The notes below the pieces were generated by a model. The model had not been told where the DNA came from. It saw nothing but the letters and a program-made list of their open reading frames with translations, and made no database searches. From the NCBI RefSeq assembly GCF_001509475.1, contig NZ_LLZG01000365.1, forward strand, positions 1-56,626: DNA of 56,626 bases, in the 5' to 3' direction. Positions 1-8,938 of this stretch are shown in pieces. Positions within the stretch are counted from its first letter, which is position 1. Each line of letters opens with the position of its first letter. Both the position numbers and the translations under genes were made by a program. This stretch comes from Streptomyces regalis. GTDB lineage: Bacteria > Actinomycetota > Actinomycetes > Streptomycetales > Streptomycetaceae.

Positions 1-1
1 C

Positions 2-1774
2 CCCAACACCACGACCGGCACCCCACACCCGCCCACACCCGACACCCACCCCGGCCCACCGGCCCCCCGGCGAACCGGCGCCCCCTCGGGGCGGTTTCTT
101 GCCAGGGCGACGTTGCTCTCGGCCGCACTGTCCATGGCCGGGGCGTTGCTCGGGCTGGGGCGGGACCAGGCGCTTGCGCATCTGTTCGGTGCCGGTGCGG
201 ACACCGACGCCTTTCTGGTGGCCTGGACGCTGCCCGAGATCGCGTCGACGCTGCTGATCGAGGACGGTATGGCGTTCGTGCTGGTGCCCGCGTTCAGCGT
301 GGCGCTGGCGCGGCGGGCGAGTGGGGTCGGGGCCCCGGACCCGGTGCACGCCCTGGTCGCCGCCACGCTGCCGCGGCTGTGCCTGGCGCTCGCCGGGACG
401 GCTGCCGTGCTCGCGGCCGGGGCGCCGCTGCTGGTCTCCGTCCTCGCGCCCGGCCTGCCCGACCCGTCCCTGGCCGTGTCCTGCACCCGGCTGACCGCGA
501 CCTGCGTGCTGAGCTTCGGGCTGGCCGGGTACTGCAGCGCGGCGCTGCGCGCCCACCGCAGCTATTTCGCGCCGGGCTCGATCTACATCGCGTACAACGC
601 CGCGATCATCGCCGCGATGTTCTTTCTCGCCGAAGGCTGGGGCGTGCGGTCCGCCGCCCTCGGCGTGGCGCTCGGCGGGTGCCTCATGGCCGCCGTACAG
701 GCGCCGTCCCTGTGGCGGCGGATCGCCGGGCGGCCCGGCCGGTCCGCGTCCGCGGCCCCGTACGACGGGGACGGTGGCCGGCCGCCAGGGACTGTGCCGG
801 AAGCGGCGCCTGCCGGGGTGCACCTGGCACAAACGCCGCCCGGCCCGCCCTTCGGCGGGACGACGCCGCTTGCGGCACAGGCCCTCGCGGTCGGACTGGT
901 CTGCGCGGTCCTGCTCTTCGCGCTGTGCCGGCAGTCGCAGGTCCTCATCGAGCGCTACTTCGCGTCCGGACTGCCCGCCGGTGCCATCTCGCACCTCAAC
1001 TACGCCCAGAAGGTCGCCCAGTTGCCGATGTCGCTGTCGCTGATGGTGTGCGTGGTCACCTTCCCGGTGGTGGCGCGGGCCATCGCCGAGGGCGACACAC
1101 GGCGGGCCAGGGACCGGGTCGAGCGGGACCTGGTGCTGACGGCCTGTCTGGTGCTGCTCGGCGCCGCCGTGGTCGTGGCCTGCGCGCCGCAGATCGTCCA
1201 GCTCCTGTTCCAGCGCGGCGCGTTCACGGCCGAGGACACCGCCGCGACCGCCGCCGTGATGCGGGTGTACGCGGTCGGACTGCTCGGGCACACGCTGGTG
1301 GGGGCGCTCGTGCAGTCGTACTTCTCGGCCGGCCGTACCACCTGGTACCCGCTGGGCGCGATGGGCGTGGGCACGCTCGCCACCGTCATCATCAGTGTCT
1401 GGGCCGTGGGTCCCTGGGGGGCGCGCGGCATCGCCGGGGCCAACGCGGCCGGCATCACCCTCACCGCGCTGCTCCTGCTGCACGGTCTGGGCCCGCGCAC
1501 CGTGCCCGTACGCGTCCGCCGGGTCGTAGCCGCACTGGCGGGACCGGTGTACGCGGCCGTGTGCGCCACCGCAGCGGGGCTGCTCTGCTCGGGGCTGTTC
1601 GCCTCGCCCACGGCGGCCGTCGCCGCCTGCTGCATCTGCGTGACCGCCGTCTTCCTGGTGCTGACCTGGCTCCTCGACGCGGCGGACGCCCGGTCCCTCC
1701 TCCTTTCCGTCGCACGTTCTGTCGCACATACATTCCGTCGCTCCGTCACACGAAAGCCTCGCCATGGTCGCTGA
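2..1774 (+). CDS. MurJ/MviN-type lipid-linked glycan flippase (5' end outside window)
   Basis: Polytopic membrane protein of the MurJ/MviN branch of the MOP flippase superfamily, expected to flip a lipid-linked sugar precursor across the membrane. The frame is open to the left edge, so the true start is missing; a TTG at 113 is only an internal candidate and the text before it (GRFLARATLLSAALSMAG) already reads like the family N-terminus. Many hydrophobic segments alternate with short basic loops, and a Pro/Gly-rich loop interrupts the middle (about residues 205-250 counted from the TTG). It overlaps the deacetylase start by 11 bp. Because it heads an operon of a deacetylase, a glycosyltransferase and a Wzz-like protein, I infer a dedicated secreted-glycan flippase rather than the housekeeping lipid II flippase. 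Confidence 0.85.
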   Translation, partial: PNTTTGTPHPPTPDTHPGPPAPRRTGAPSGRFLARATLLSAALSMAGALLGLGRDQALAHLFGAGADTDAFLVAWTLPEIASTLLIEDGMAFVLVPAFSVALARRASGVGAPDPVHALVAATLPRLCLALAGTAAVLAAGAPLLVSVLAPGLPDPSLAVSCTRLTATCVLSFGLAGYCSAALRAHRSYFAPGSIYIAYNAAIIAAMFFLAEGWGVRSAALGVALGGCLMAAVQAPSLWRRIAGRPGRSASAAPYDGDGGRPPGTVPEAAPAGVHLAQTPPGPPFGGTTPLAAQALAVGLVCAVLLFALCRQSQVLIERYFASGLPAGAISHLNYAQKVAQLPMSLSLMVCVVTFPVVARAIAEGDTRRARDRVERDLVLTACLVLLGAAVVVACAPQIVQLLFQRGAFTAEDTAATAAVMRVYAVGLLGHTLVGALVQSYFSAGRTTWYPLGAMGVGTLATVIISVWAVGPWGARGIAGANAAGITLTALLLLHGLGPRTVPVRVRRVVAALAGPVYAAVCATAAGLLCSGLFASPTAAVAACCICVTAVFLVLTWLLDAADARSLLLSVARSVAHTFRRSVTRKPRHGR

Positions 1775-2555
1775 CATCTTGGCCGCGCCACGCGCGGACG
1801 GGCCCGATCCCGAACCACCCGTGGGGGGACGCCCGAGACGGCGTCCCGCCGCCTGGGTGGCCATGTACCACTCCGTCTCCAACTGCCGCGACGACCCGTA
1901 CAACGTCACCGTCACGCCCGCGCGCCTCGATCGGCAGCTCGCCTGGATGGCCGGCCGTGGTCTGCGCGGGGTGAGCGTCCATGAGCTGCTCGCCGCGCGC
2001 GCCCGTGGCGCCGCGGGCGGACTGGTGGGGCTCACCTTCGACGACGGGTACACCGACTTCGTCACCACCGCGCTGCCCGTGCTGCGCCGCCGGGGTTTCA
2101 CGGCGACCGTGTTCGTGCTGCCCGGACGGCTCGGCGGCGAGAACGCGTGGGAGCCGACCGGCCCGCGCAAGCCGCTGCTCGACGTGGACGGCATCCGCCG
2201 TGCCGTGGCCGCGGGCATGGAGGTCGCCTCGCACGGCCTGACCCACCTCGATCTGACCAGGGCCACGGACCAGGTCCTGCACACCGAGGTCGACGACAGC
2301 CGCCACCGACTCGCCGAGATCACCGGCGGCGACGTCGAGGGTTTCTGCTACCCGTACGGCCGTCTCGACCAGCGTGCCGCCGACGCCGTGCGCCGGGCCG
2401 GTTACCACTACGCCTGCGCGATCGACCCCGGCCCGGCCGGCTCCGGCGACTTCGCGCTGCCCCGCATCCACCTCGGGGAGGCGGACACCTCGGTGCGGCT
2501 GGAGCTGAAGCGGCGCCTGGCCCGGTTCTACGGCCGTGCCCTGGAGGCGGTGTGA
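1764..2555 (+). CDS. Polysaccharide deacetylase (NodB/CE4 family)
   Basis: 263 aa. NodB homology domain metal-dependent deacetylase, expected to remove N- or O-acetyl groups from a glycan. The first motif is TFDDGYTD (residues 91-98, with D94 as metal ligand) and the second is SHGLTHLD (H157 and H161 as the other ligands); a later CYPYGR matches motif 3. No clear signal peptide is visible, so it may act on a cytoplasmic or membrane-associated intermediate. The ATG at 1764 lies inside the end of the flippase gene and the stop overlaps the next start as GTGA, so translation is coupled. The family call is secure; the substrate is not known. Confidence 0.88.
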   Translation: MVADILAAPRADGPDPEPPVGGRPRRRPAAWVAMYHSVSNCRDDPYNVTVTPARLDRQLAWMAGRGLRGVSVHELLAARARGAAGGLVGLTFDDGYTDFVTTALPVLRRRGFTATVFVLPGRLGGENAWEPTGPRKPLLDVDGIRRAVAAGMEVASHGLTHLDLTRATDQVLHTEVDDSRHRLAEITGGDVEGFCYPYGRLDQRAADAVRRAGYHYACAIDPGPAGSGDFALPRIHLGEADTSVRLELKRRLARFYGRALEAV

Positions 2556-3691
2556 AGGCCCTGCACATCATCACCGGCCTCGGCGTGGGCGGGGCGGAAC
2601 AGCAGCTGCGGCTGCTGCTGCGTCACCTCCCCGCCCAGTGCGACGTGGTGGCGCTGACCAACCCCGGCCCGGTCGCCGCGGGCCTGACCGCCGACGGTGT
2701 CCAGGTCACCCACCTCGGGATGACCGGCAACCGCGACTTCCGCGCGCTGCCGCGCCTGGCCCGGCTGATCCGCGACGGCGGCTACGACCTCGTCCACACC
2801 CACCTGTACCGGGCCTGCCTCTACGGCCGGATCGCGGCGCGGCTCGCGGGAGTCCGCACCGTCGTGGCCACCGAGCACTCGATCGGCGCCACCCGGTTGG
2901 AGGGCCGGCTGCTGACCGGGGGCGTCCGCGCGCTGTACCTGGCCGGCGAACGCCTCGGCCACACCACGGTCGCCGTCTCGCCGACGGTGGCCGAACGGCT
3001 GCGGCACTGGGGCGTGCCCGGGCCGCGCATCCGGGTCATCCCGAACGGCATCGAGGCGCCCCGGTTCCGCTACGACGAGGGGCGCCGCAAGGAGGCACGG
3101 GCGTACCACGGGCTGCCCGACAACGCGTACGTCGTCGGGGGCGTGGGACGCCTCGCCCCGGGCAAGCGCTTCGTCCTGCTCCTGCAGGCACTGGCCCTGC
3201 TGCCCGGCAACGTATGGCTGCTGCTGGTCGGCGGCGGGCCCGAGGCGGAGGTGCTGCGGCGCACCGCCCGGGATCTGGGCGTCGCGAACCGGGTGGTGCT
3301 GACGGGCGAGCGGCCGTATCTGCCCGACCCCGGCGACCATGCACCCGACCTGGTCGCCCTGCTGTCCGCGATGGACGTGCTCGCCTCCCCCTCGCCGGAG
3401 GAGTCCTTCGGCCTGGCCGTGGTGGAGGCGCTGGCGGCCGGGCTCCCCGTGCTGTACACGAGCTGCCCCGCCGTCGAGGACCTGCCGCCGGACGCGGCAC
3501 CCGGTGCCCGGCGCGTCATGGGCAGCGCCGGGGCGTACGCGCGGGAGCTGCTGCGGCTGCGGGCGGCAGGACCGGGCGAGCGGACCGCCCCGGACGTCGT
3601 ACACCGCTACGACATCGCCTGCACCGCCCGGCAGCTGATGGATGTGTACACGGCCGCACTGGCCGGATCGACCCCGGAAGTGAGTTCCTGA
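2552..3691 (+). CDS. Glycosyltransferase family 4-type
   Basis: 379 aa. GT-B retaining glycosyltransferase. The N-terminus ALHIITGLGVGGAEQQLR carries the usual acceptor-domain GGAE turn, and the C-terminal donor domain has the E-x7-E element in SPEESFGLAVVEALAAG. I place the start at GTG 2552, which overlaps the deacetylase stop as GTGA; the open frame extends further upstream only as out-of-frame read of the deacetylase gene. The stop overlaps the next ATG. In this operon it probably adds a sugar to a lipid-linked or membrane-exported glycan. The donor sugar cannot be told from sequence. Confidence 0.88.
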   Translation: MKALHIITGLGVGGAEQQLRLLLRHLPAQCDVVALTNPGPVAAGLTADGVQVTHLGMTGNRDFRALPRLARLIRDGGYDLVHTHLYRACLYGRIAARLAGVRTVVATEHSIGATRLEGRLLTGGVRALYLAGERLGHTTVAVSPTVAERLRHWGVPGPRIRVIPNGIEAPRFRYDEGRRKEARAYHGLPDNAYVVGGVGRLAPGKRFVLLLQALALLPGNVWLLLVGGGPEAEVLRRTARDLGVANRVVLTGERPYLPDPGDHAPDLVALLSAMDVLASPSPEESFGLAVVEALAAGLPVLYTSCPAVEDLPPDAAPGARRVMGSAGAYARELLRLRAAGPGERTAPDVVHRYDIACTARQLMDVYTAALAGSTPEVSS

Positions 3692-4362
3692 TGACCGACA
3701 ACCCCGATCGGCGTGCCCCGCTGTCCGACCGTGCGCACCCGCGTGGGAAGCGGCTGCCCTCGTGGTGGCTGCTGCCCGCCGGCGCGCTGCTCGGTGCCGT
3801 GGCCGGCGGCGCGTACGGGCAGCTGAGGCCGCCGCAGTACACGGCGACGAGTTCCGTCGTCGCCGTGGCGACCGGCGAGACCGAGGCCGACTGCACCGAT
3901 GCGCTCGGTTTCGCGCAGGCGTACGGCCGGGTGGCCCCCCAGCTCGCGGTGCTCGGCGACGCCCAGATGTGGGCGGGCGTGCCGGTCGCGACGTTGCGCG
4001 AGAGCGTGCAGGTGGCGACGTCGCCGGACGCGCCGATGGTCGCGGTCTCGGCGACCTCGTCGAAGCCCGCCCAGGCCGTCGACATGGCGAACGCGGTCTC
4101 CCGCGCGCTGGTGACGCAGGCGGACTACACCAAGGGCAACACCGGAATCAAGCTGGAGCGCCTCGCCCGCGCCCTGAAACCCACCGAGCCGTCGTCCGCG
4201 TCACCGGCACTGACCTCGCTCGTCGGCGCGAGCGCGGGAGGTCTGCTGGGCGGGCTCGCGCTGCTGGCCCGGCCGCGGCGGCCCGGCGAGGACGACGACC
4301 GGAGCGTGGCGTCGGTACCCGGGCCGGCAGGCGCCGCCGACGCCCGCGGGACGCTTGGATGA
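3691..4362 (+). CDS. Wzz/chain-length-determinant-like membrane protein
   Basis: 223 aa. Two-pass architecture typical of polysaccharide co-polymerases: basic N-terminus, membrane segment about residues 24-44 (WWLLPAGALLGAVAGGA), a Pro and Tyr containing turn, an extracytoplasmic domain of about 125 residues, and a second membrane segment about 173-193, ending in a charged cytoplasmic tail. No kinase domain or Walker motif is present. ATGA overlaps at both ends make it the fourth member of the coupled operon. Assignment rests on topology and context because the extracytoplasmic domain is short and poorly conserved. Confidence 0.7.
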   Translation: MTDNPDRRAPLSDRAHPRGKRLPSWWLLPAGALLGAVAGGAYGQLRPPQYTATSSVVAVATGETEADCTDALGFAQAYGRVAPQLAVLGDAQMWAGVPVATLRESVQVATSPDAPMVAVSATSSKPAQAVDMANAVSRALVTQADYTKGNTGIKLERLARALKPTEPSSASPALTSLVGASAGGLLGGLALLARPRRPGEDDDRSVASVPGPAGAADARGTLG

Positions 4363-5477
4363 CGGCGTCCGGCCGCGCACTGTCGGTGGAGGTGTGCACC
4401 GAGGAGCACGCCTTCGCGGAGCTGGCCGGGGAGTGGCAACGCCTGTACCGGGCGTGCCCGTCGGCGACGCCGTTCCAGAGTCATCCCTGGCTGCACTCGT
4501 GGTGGCTGTCGTACGGCAGCCCCGGCAGGCTGCGGCTCGTCCTGGTGCGCAGGAGCGGTGAACTGGTGGCGGCGGCACCGCTGATGCGGGTGCACCACCC
4601 GCTGCCGGCGCTGGTGCCGATCGGAGGTGCCATCACCGACTTCTGCGATGTGCTCCTCGACCCGGCGGCGGGCCCACAGGGCGCCGGGGCGCTGGCGGAC
4701 GCCCTGACCGACCTGGCCCGCACCGCCCTGATCGACTTCCGTGAGGTGCGGCCGGGCGGCGCGATGGAGCGGGTCTACCTCTGCTGGCGCGGCCCGCGTC
4801 ACCGGGTGCGCGACTCGGTGTGTCTGGAGTTGCCGGCCGTACCCATGGGCGAGTTGGTCGAGCGGCTGTCGTCCAGGCACGCCCAGCGGGTCCGCAACAA
4901 GGTCAACCGGCTCGCCCGGCTCGGCATCGAGTGGCGCGACGTGAGCCCCGAGGAGGCCGGGGCCGCGCTGCGCCGGCTCCTCGAACTGCACCGGCTGCAA
5001 TGGCAGGGCAGGGGGATGTCGCCGGAGCACGCACGGCCGCGGTTCCTGGAGCACCTGGTCCGCGCGGTGGTCCCCATGGCCCGATCCGGCGAGGCTGCGG
5101 TGACGCAGTTCGTGCTCGACGGGGAGGTGGTGGCGGTCAATCTGAACGTGCTGTCACGAAGGTTGGCGGGCACGTACCTGTACGGCTTTCACCCGCGGTT
5201 GCGGGAGGAGCGGAAGGTGGACGTGACGGCGATGCTGCTGCACGCGTCCACCGAGCACGTCGTGTCCGGCGGCGAACCCCGGGTGCTGAGCCTGCTGCGC
5301 GGCGCCGAACCGTACAAGTACCGCTGGCACCCCGAGACGGTCCCCAACCAGCGTTTCCTGCTGGCCCGGCGCCGCACCGTCCCGCTGCTGGCGGCCGCAG
5401 CCGGGGAGGCGGCCGCCCGACGCCGCGCCAAGCAGGTCCTGCGCCGGACCCCAGGCCCACCGCCGGATCACCACTAG
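4359..5477 (+). CDS. BioF2/CelD-like GNAT-fold acyltransferase
   Basis: 372 aa. Resembles the GNAT-fold proteins annotated as cellulose biosynthesis CelD or BioF2-like acetyltransferases, related in fold to FemAB. Supporting features are the N-terminal FQSHPWLHSWWLSY region, the central basic stretch SSRHAQRVRNKVNRLAR (about residues 166-182) and the C-terminal LLRGAEPYKYRWH. Probably acylates a sugar or aminoacylates a precursor during glycan assembly. Starts within the stop of the Wzz-like gene (ATGA) and its TAG stop at 5475-5477 abuts the convergent GH26 gene by a few bases. The acyl donor is unknown. Confidence 0.75.
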   Translation: MTASGRALSVEVCTEEHAFAELAGEWQRLYRACPSATPFQSHPWLHSWWLSYGSPGRLRLVLVRRSGELVAAAPLMRVHHPLPALVPIGGAITDFCDVLLDPAAGPQGAGALADALTDLARTALIDFREVRPGGAMERVYLCWRGPRHRVRDSVCLELPAVPMGELVERLSSRHAQRVRNKVNRLARLGIEWRDVSPEEAGAALRRLLELHRLQWQGRGMSPEHARPRFLEHLVRAVVPMARSGEAAVTQFVLDGEVVAVNLNVLSRRLAGTYLYGFHPRLREERKVDVTAMLLHASTEHVVSGGEPRVLSLLRGAEPYKYRWHPETVPNQRFLLARRRTVPLLAAAAGEAAARRRAKQVLRRTPGPPPDHH

Positions 5478-6739
5478 GGCTCCGCCCACTGCAGGCAGAC
5501 GGTGAGCTTGCCGCCGACCTGCTGCTCGAACCACTTCGCGAGGTCCAGCGGCACGCAGTACGGCAGCTGGGAGGGCATGGGCGTGGGCGTCGCGGGCCCG
5601 TCCGGCGCCGGTTTCGCGTCCGGCTCGGCGGGGGTTGTGGGCGCGGTCGGGACGGAGACCGTCGGCCTCGGTTCTGGCCCCGGTTCCGGCCGGGGGTGCG
5701 GCTGCGGGACGAAGGGGCTGGACAGCAGCAGGCGGTACAGGGCGGAGGCGCGGGGATTGTCGGTGCACGTCCACACGCCGTGCGGGCAGTAGTCGGTGAT
5801 CGTGTTGTACAGCGGCTTGTGCTCGTCCATCCACGCGAGCATGCGCAGCATCCACGTGATGTTGTCGCCGTTGCGGAACAGGCCCCATTCGGGATACGAG
5901 ATCGGCTTGTCGTGAGCCCGCGCGAAGTCCACGTGGTGCTGCAGTCCGTAGGGCTCGGACACCTGCTGGTCGAAGGTGAGTCCGCGCGGCTGGTCGTAGG
6001 CGTCCATGCCGACGATGTCGACGTAGTCGTCGCCGGGATAGCACTGGGTCCAGGGAATCGCGTCCCGGCCCCGGCTCGGCGCGAAGTCGAACCTGAAGTC
6101 CTGTCCGGGAACCGAGCGCATGACGGTGACGATGCGCCTCCAGTACTCCTTCCAGCGCTCCGGGTCGGGGGCGCAGCGATGGGTGTAGGTGACGCCGTTC
6201 ATCTCCCAGCCGAGCACGATGACCGTGTCTTCGGCACCCAGGTCGACCAGGCGCTCCGCCAGCACCTCGAAGTGGTCGTCGAACTCACCGTCCGCGGCGC
6301 GCCGCAGCAACTGCCGGACGTCCGCGTCGGAGACGTTCTCCTCGTTGCGTTCCATCATCGGGACGTTGAGCACGAGCATCCGGTCGGCCTTGTCCTGCCG
6401 CCACTCGGCCCAGCTGTCGAGGAAGCCGTTCCCGCCCTCGATGTTGCGCCACAGATCCCCCGGCAGATACGTGTGCCCCACGCGCGGTTCATGGCCGCCC
6501 AGCCAGCGGCCCAGCTCCTTGATGCGCTCCAGCCCGGCGGGCCCGTAGTCGAGGTAGGCGCCGAACGCCGGCTGACGCGCGATCCTTCCCCCAGGGGAGT
6601 GCGCGGCGTCGGCGGGCGAGGGGGACGGGGCGGGATCGGCCGGGAAAGCCGGGCCCGGAGCGAGAGCCGCTGACACGGCCACTCCGGCGGCGACGAACGC
6701 CAGCCGCCTGACGGCGGACCGGCGGTGTTCAGGGGCCAT
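5474..6739 (-). CDS. Secreted GH26-type glycoside hydrolase
   Basis: 421 aa. N-terminal signal sequence (RR at 11-12, hydrophobic core about 13-30, possible cleavage after AFPA). The catalytic domain, about residues 55-330, matches GH26 mannanase/glucanase: acid/base in GWEMNG (E179) and nucleophile in SYPEWGLF (E284), with VDIVGMDAYDQ between. A Pro/Glu/Thr-rich linker follows and a short C-terminal segment with two Cys, which may form a disulphide or a small carbohydrate-binding tail. The gene has a good ribosome site (GGGAGG) six bases before the ATG. It is convergent with the glycan operon and could trim or release that polymer, an inference from position only. Confidence 0.82.
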   Translation of the reverse strand: MAPEHRRSAVRRLAFVAAGVAVSAALAPGPAFPADPAPSPSPADAAHSPGGRIARQPAFGAYLDYGPAGLERIKELGRWLGGHEPRVGHTYLPGDLWRNIEGGNGFLDSWAEWRQDKADRMLVLNVPMMERNEENVSDADVRQLLRRAADGEFDDHFEVLAERLVDLGAEDTVIVLGWEMNGVTYTHRCAPDPERWKEYWRRIVTVMRSVPGQDFRFDFAPSRGRDAIPWTQCYPGDDYVDIVGMDAYDQPRGLTFDQQVSEPYGLQHHVDFARAHDKPISYPEWGLFRNGDNITWMLRMLAWMDEHKPLYNTITDYCPHGVWTCTDNPRASALYRLLLSSPFVPQPHPRPEPGPEPRPTVSVPTAPTTPAEPDAKPAPDGPATPTPMPSQLPYCVPLDLAKWFEQQVGGKLTVCLQWAEP

Positions 6740-6883
6740 GCATCCTCCCTCGGGGCGGCTCCTCCCTCACAGTGGCGCATGGGCATATATACGCCTATTG
6801 CACCGATTGAGTGCAGCCTCGCGGCAGGGATCGCCCGCAAGGGTGAGCGACCCGGCGACCGCGAGCAGGTCGCCGAGGGGCCC

Positions 6884-8803
6884 TCAGTTGCCGTACAGCG
6901 CCTCGATCTCCCGCGCATACGCCGCCGCCACCGCATGCCGCTTGACCTTCAGCGACGGCGTAAGCAGGCCGTTCTCCTCGCTGAACTCGCCCTCAACCAG
7001 GGCGAACGCACGAATCGACTCGGACCGGGAGACGGCCTCGTTGGCGTAATCGACGGCCTTTTGGACGGCGGCGCGCATCCGGGGGTCCTGGGTCACCTCC
7101 GTCATCGGGGTGTCGGCGGGGAGTTTGCGTACGGCGAGCCAGTGGGCCACCGCGTCCGGGTCGAGGGTGATCAGGGCGGCGATGAAGGGGCGGTTGTCGC
7201 CGACGACGAAGCACTGGCCGACGGGCGGGCGGCTGCGCAGGCGGTCCTCCAGGACGGCCGGGGAGACGTTCTTGCCGCCGGAGGTGACGAGGATGTCCTT
7301 CTTGCGGCCGGTGATGGTGAGGTAGCCGTCCTCGTCGAGGGAGCCGAGGTCGCCGGTGGCGAACCAGTCGTCCGTCAGGACGGCGTCGGTGGCGGCCTGG
7401 TTGTTCCAGTACGAGCCGAAGACGATGCCGCCCTTGATGAGCACCTCACCGTCGTCGGCGATGCGGACGGCGGTGCCGGGGACGGGTTGACCGACCGTGC
7501 CCGGGCGGGGTTTCAGGGGCGGGACGATGGTGGCGGCGGCGGTGGTCTCCGTCAGGCCGTAGCCCTCGTAGACGATGATTCCGGCGGCGTAGAAGAACAG
7601 GTTGAGGTTGCGGTCGAGGGGTGAGCCGCCGCTGATGGCGTAGCGCATGCGGCCGCCGAGTTCCTTGCGGACGCGGCGGTAGACCAGCAGGTCGTACAGG
7701 GCCCACGCGGCGTAGAGGCCTGCGCCAGGGCCCTTGCCCGTGCCCAGGAACTTGTTCAGGTACGCCTCTCCGAAGCGGACGGCGATGCGGTCGGCGCGGT
7801 CGAAGGAGGAGCCGCGGCCCATCTTCTCGGCCGTCGCACGCCCGGTGTCGTGGATCTTCTCGAAGAGGTACGGGACGCCGACGAGGAACGTGGGGCGGAA
7901 CTCGCTGAGGGCCGGGCGGAGTTCGTCGGGCTTGATGCTCGGGCAGTGGCCGATCTCTATGCGGGCCATCAGGCAGGCGATCTGGAGGGTGCGGCCGAGG
8001 ATGTGGGCGAGGGGGAGGAAGAGGAGGGTCGAGGCGGTCTGGTGGGTGACCTCCTTGAAGATGGGGTGCAGGAGTTCGACGGTGTTGGCGGCCTCGGCGT
8101 GCAGGTTGGCGTGGGTGAGGACGCAGCCCTTCGGCCGGCCGGTCGTGCCGGAGGTGTAGCAGACGGTGGCGATGGTGTCGGGGGTGAGGGCCGCGCGGCG
8201 CTTGGTGACCTCGTCGTCGGGGAGGTCCCTGCCGAGGGTGGTGAGCTCGGCGAGGGCGTCTGCGTCCAACTGCCATACATGCGGCTGCTGTTGGTGCCGG
8301 GCCGTGCCCGTCACCACCGTTTCGGTGTTCTCTTCCGTCTCGGTGATGACGTAGCGGGCCCCCGAGTCCCGGACGATCCACTCCACCTGGTCGGCGGAGG
8401 AGGTGGCGTAGATCGGGACCGTCTGGCCGCCGGCGGCCCAGATCGCGAAGTCGAGGACCGTCCACTCGTACCGGGTGCGGGACATCACGGCGACGCGGCC
8501 GCCCGGTTCGAGGCCGGCCGCGAGCAACCCCTTGGCGACAGCGGTGACTTCGTGCGCGAAGGCGGTGGTGGTGACGGGGTGCCAGGTCGTGCCCTGCTTG
8601 CGCCGGAGGGCCACCGCGTCGGGGGCCTCGGCCGCGTTGGTGAAGGGCAGTTCGGCGGTGCTGCCGGTGGCGGCGTGCGGTGCGAGGGGTGGGGTGCGGG
8701 CCTCGCGGACCACGCCCTCGGCGTCCCTGATGACCTCGACCCTGGTGCGGTCCATCAGGTCGGTGCGCTGCTTCGCCCGCTTCAGATCTTTGCGTACGCC
8801 CAT
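6884..8803 (-). CDS. Long-chain fatty acid-CoA ligase (AMP-forming)
   Basis: 639 aa. ANL superfamily acyl-CoA synthetase of the long-chain FadD type, activating fatty acids through an acyl-AMP. Visible motifs in order: the ATP loop YTSGTTGRPKG (about residue 217), the A5-type motif YEGYGLTET, the A7 motif FATGDLG and the A8 hinge TGRKKDILVTSGGKN. The C-terminal lysine region is in SLKVKR. Full length for the family. It has no coupled partner; the left neighbour is a divergent secreted chorismate mutase, with clustered palindromes in the shared upstream region that suggest TetR-type control by a fatty-acid regulator. Confidence 0.9.
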   Translation of the reverse strand: MGVRKDLKRAKQRTDLMDRTRVEVIRDAEGVVREARTPPLAPHAATGSTAELPFTNAAEAPDAVALRRKQGTTWHPVTTTAFAHEVTAVAKGLLAAGLEPGGRVAVMSRTRYEWTVLDFAIWAAGGQTVPIYATSSADQVEWIVRDSGARYVITETEENTETVVTGTARHQQQPHVWQLDADALAELTTLGRDLPDDEVTKRRAALTPDTIATVCYTSGTTGRPKGCVLTHANLHAEAANTVELLHPIFKEVTHQTASTLLFLPLAHILGRTLQIACLMARIEIGHCPSIKPDELRPALSEFRPTFLVGVPYLFEKIHDTGRATAEKMGRGSSFDRADRIAVRFGEAYLNKFLGTGKGPGAGLYAAWALYDLLVYRRVRKELGGRMRYAISGGSPLDRNLNLFFYAAGIIVYEGYGLTETTAAATIVPPLKPRPGTVGQPVPGTAVRIADDGEVLIKGGIVFGSYWNNQAATDAVLTDDWFATGDLGSLDEDGYLTITGRKKDILVTSGGKNVSPAVLEDRLRSRPPVGQCFVVGDNRPFIAALITLDPDAVAHWLAVRKLPADTPMTEVTQDPRMRAAVQKAVDYANEAVSRSESIRAFALVEGEFSEENGLLTPSLKVKRHAVAAAYAREIEALYGN

Positions 8804-8827
8804 GACGGCTCCCGGTGCCAGTCGGAC

Positions 8828-8886
8828 TTACTCGGGAGTCAACTTACTCACGCGTAACGGAAGGTCAATGGTTCACGCGTAGTGAA
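8828..8886. promoter_or_regulatory. Cluster of three palindromes between acyl-CoA ligase and chorismate mutase
   Basis: Three short inverted repeats stand within 59 bp upstream of the acyl-CoA ligase: TTACTC-GG-GAGTCA (8828-8841), TTAC-N6-GTAA (8844-8857) and TTCAC-N5-GTGAA (8872-8886). The last two share the direct repeat TCACGCGTA at 8848 and 8873, 25 bp apart. The TTACTNNNNAGTAA-like layout is what I expect for TetR-type regulators of actinobacterial fatty-acid genes. The regulator itself is not in the window near this site. Confidence 0.5.
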
Positions 8887-8938
8887 GGCGTGTGCGTCGG
8901 TAGGTTGCTGTACGACCGCCCCCACGGAAGGAACCCCT

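Noticed and set aside
379..1974. Long plus-strand frame of about 530 codons
   Set aside because: Out-of-frame shadow of the flippase and deacetylase genes; Arg/Pro/Ala-rich with no family features.
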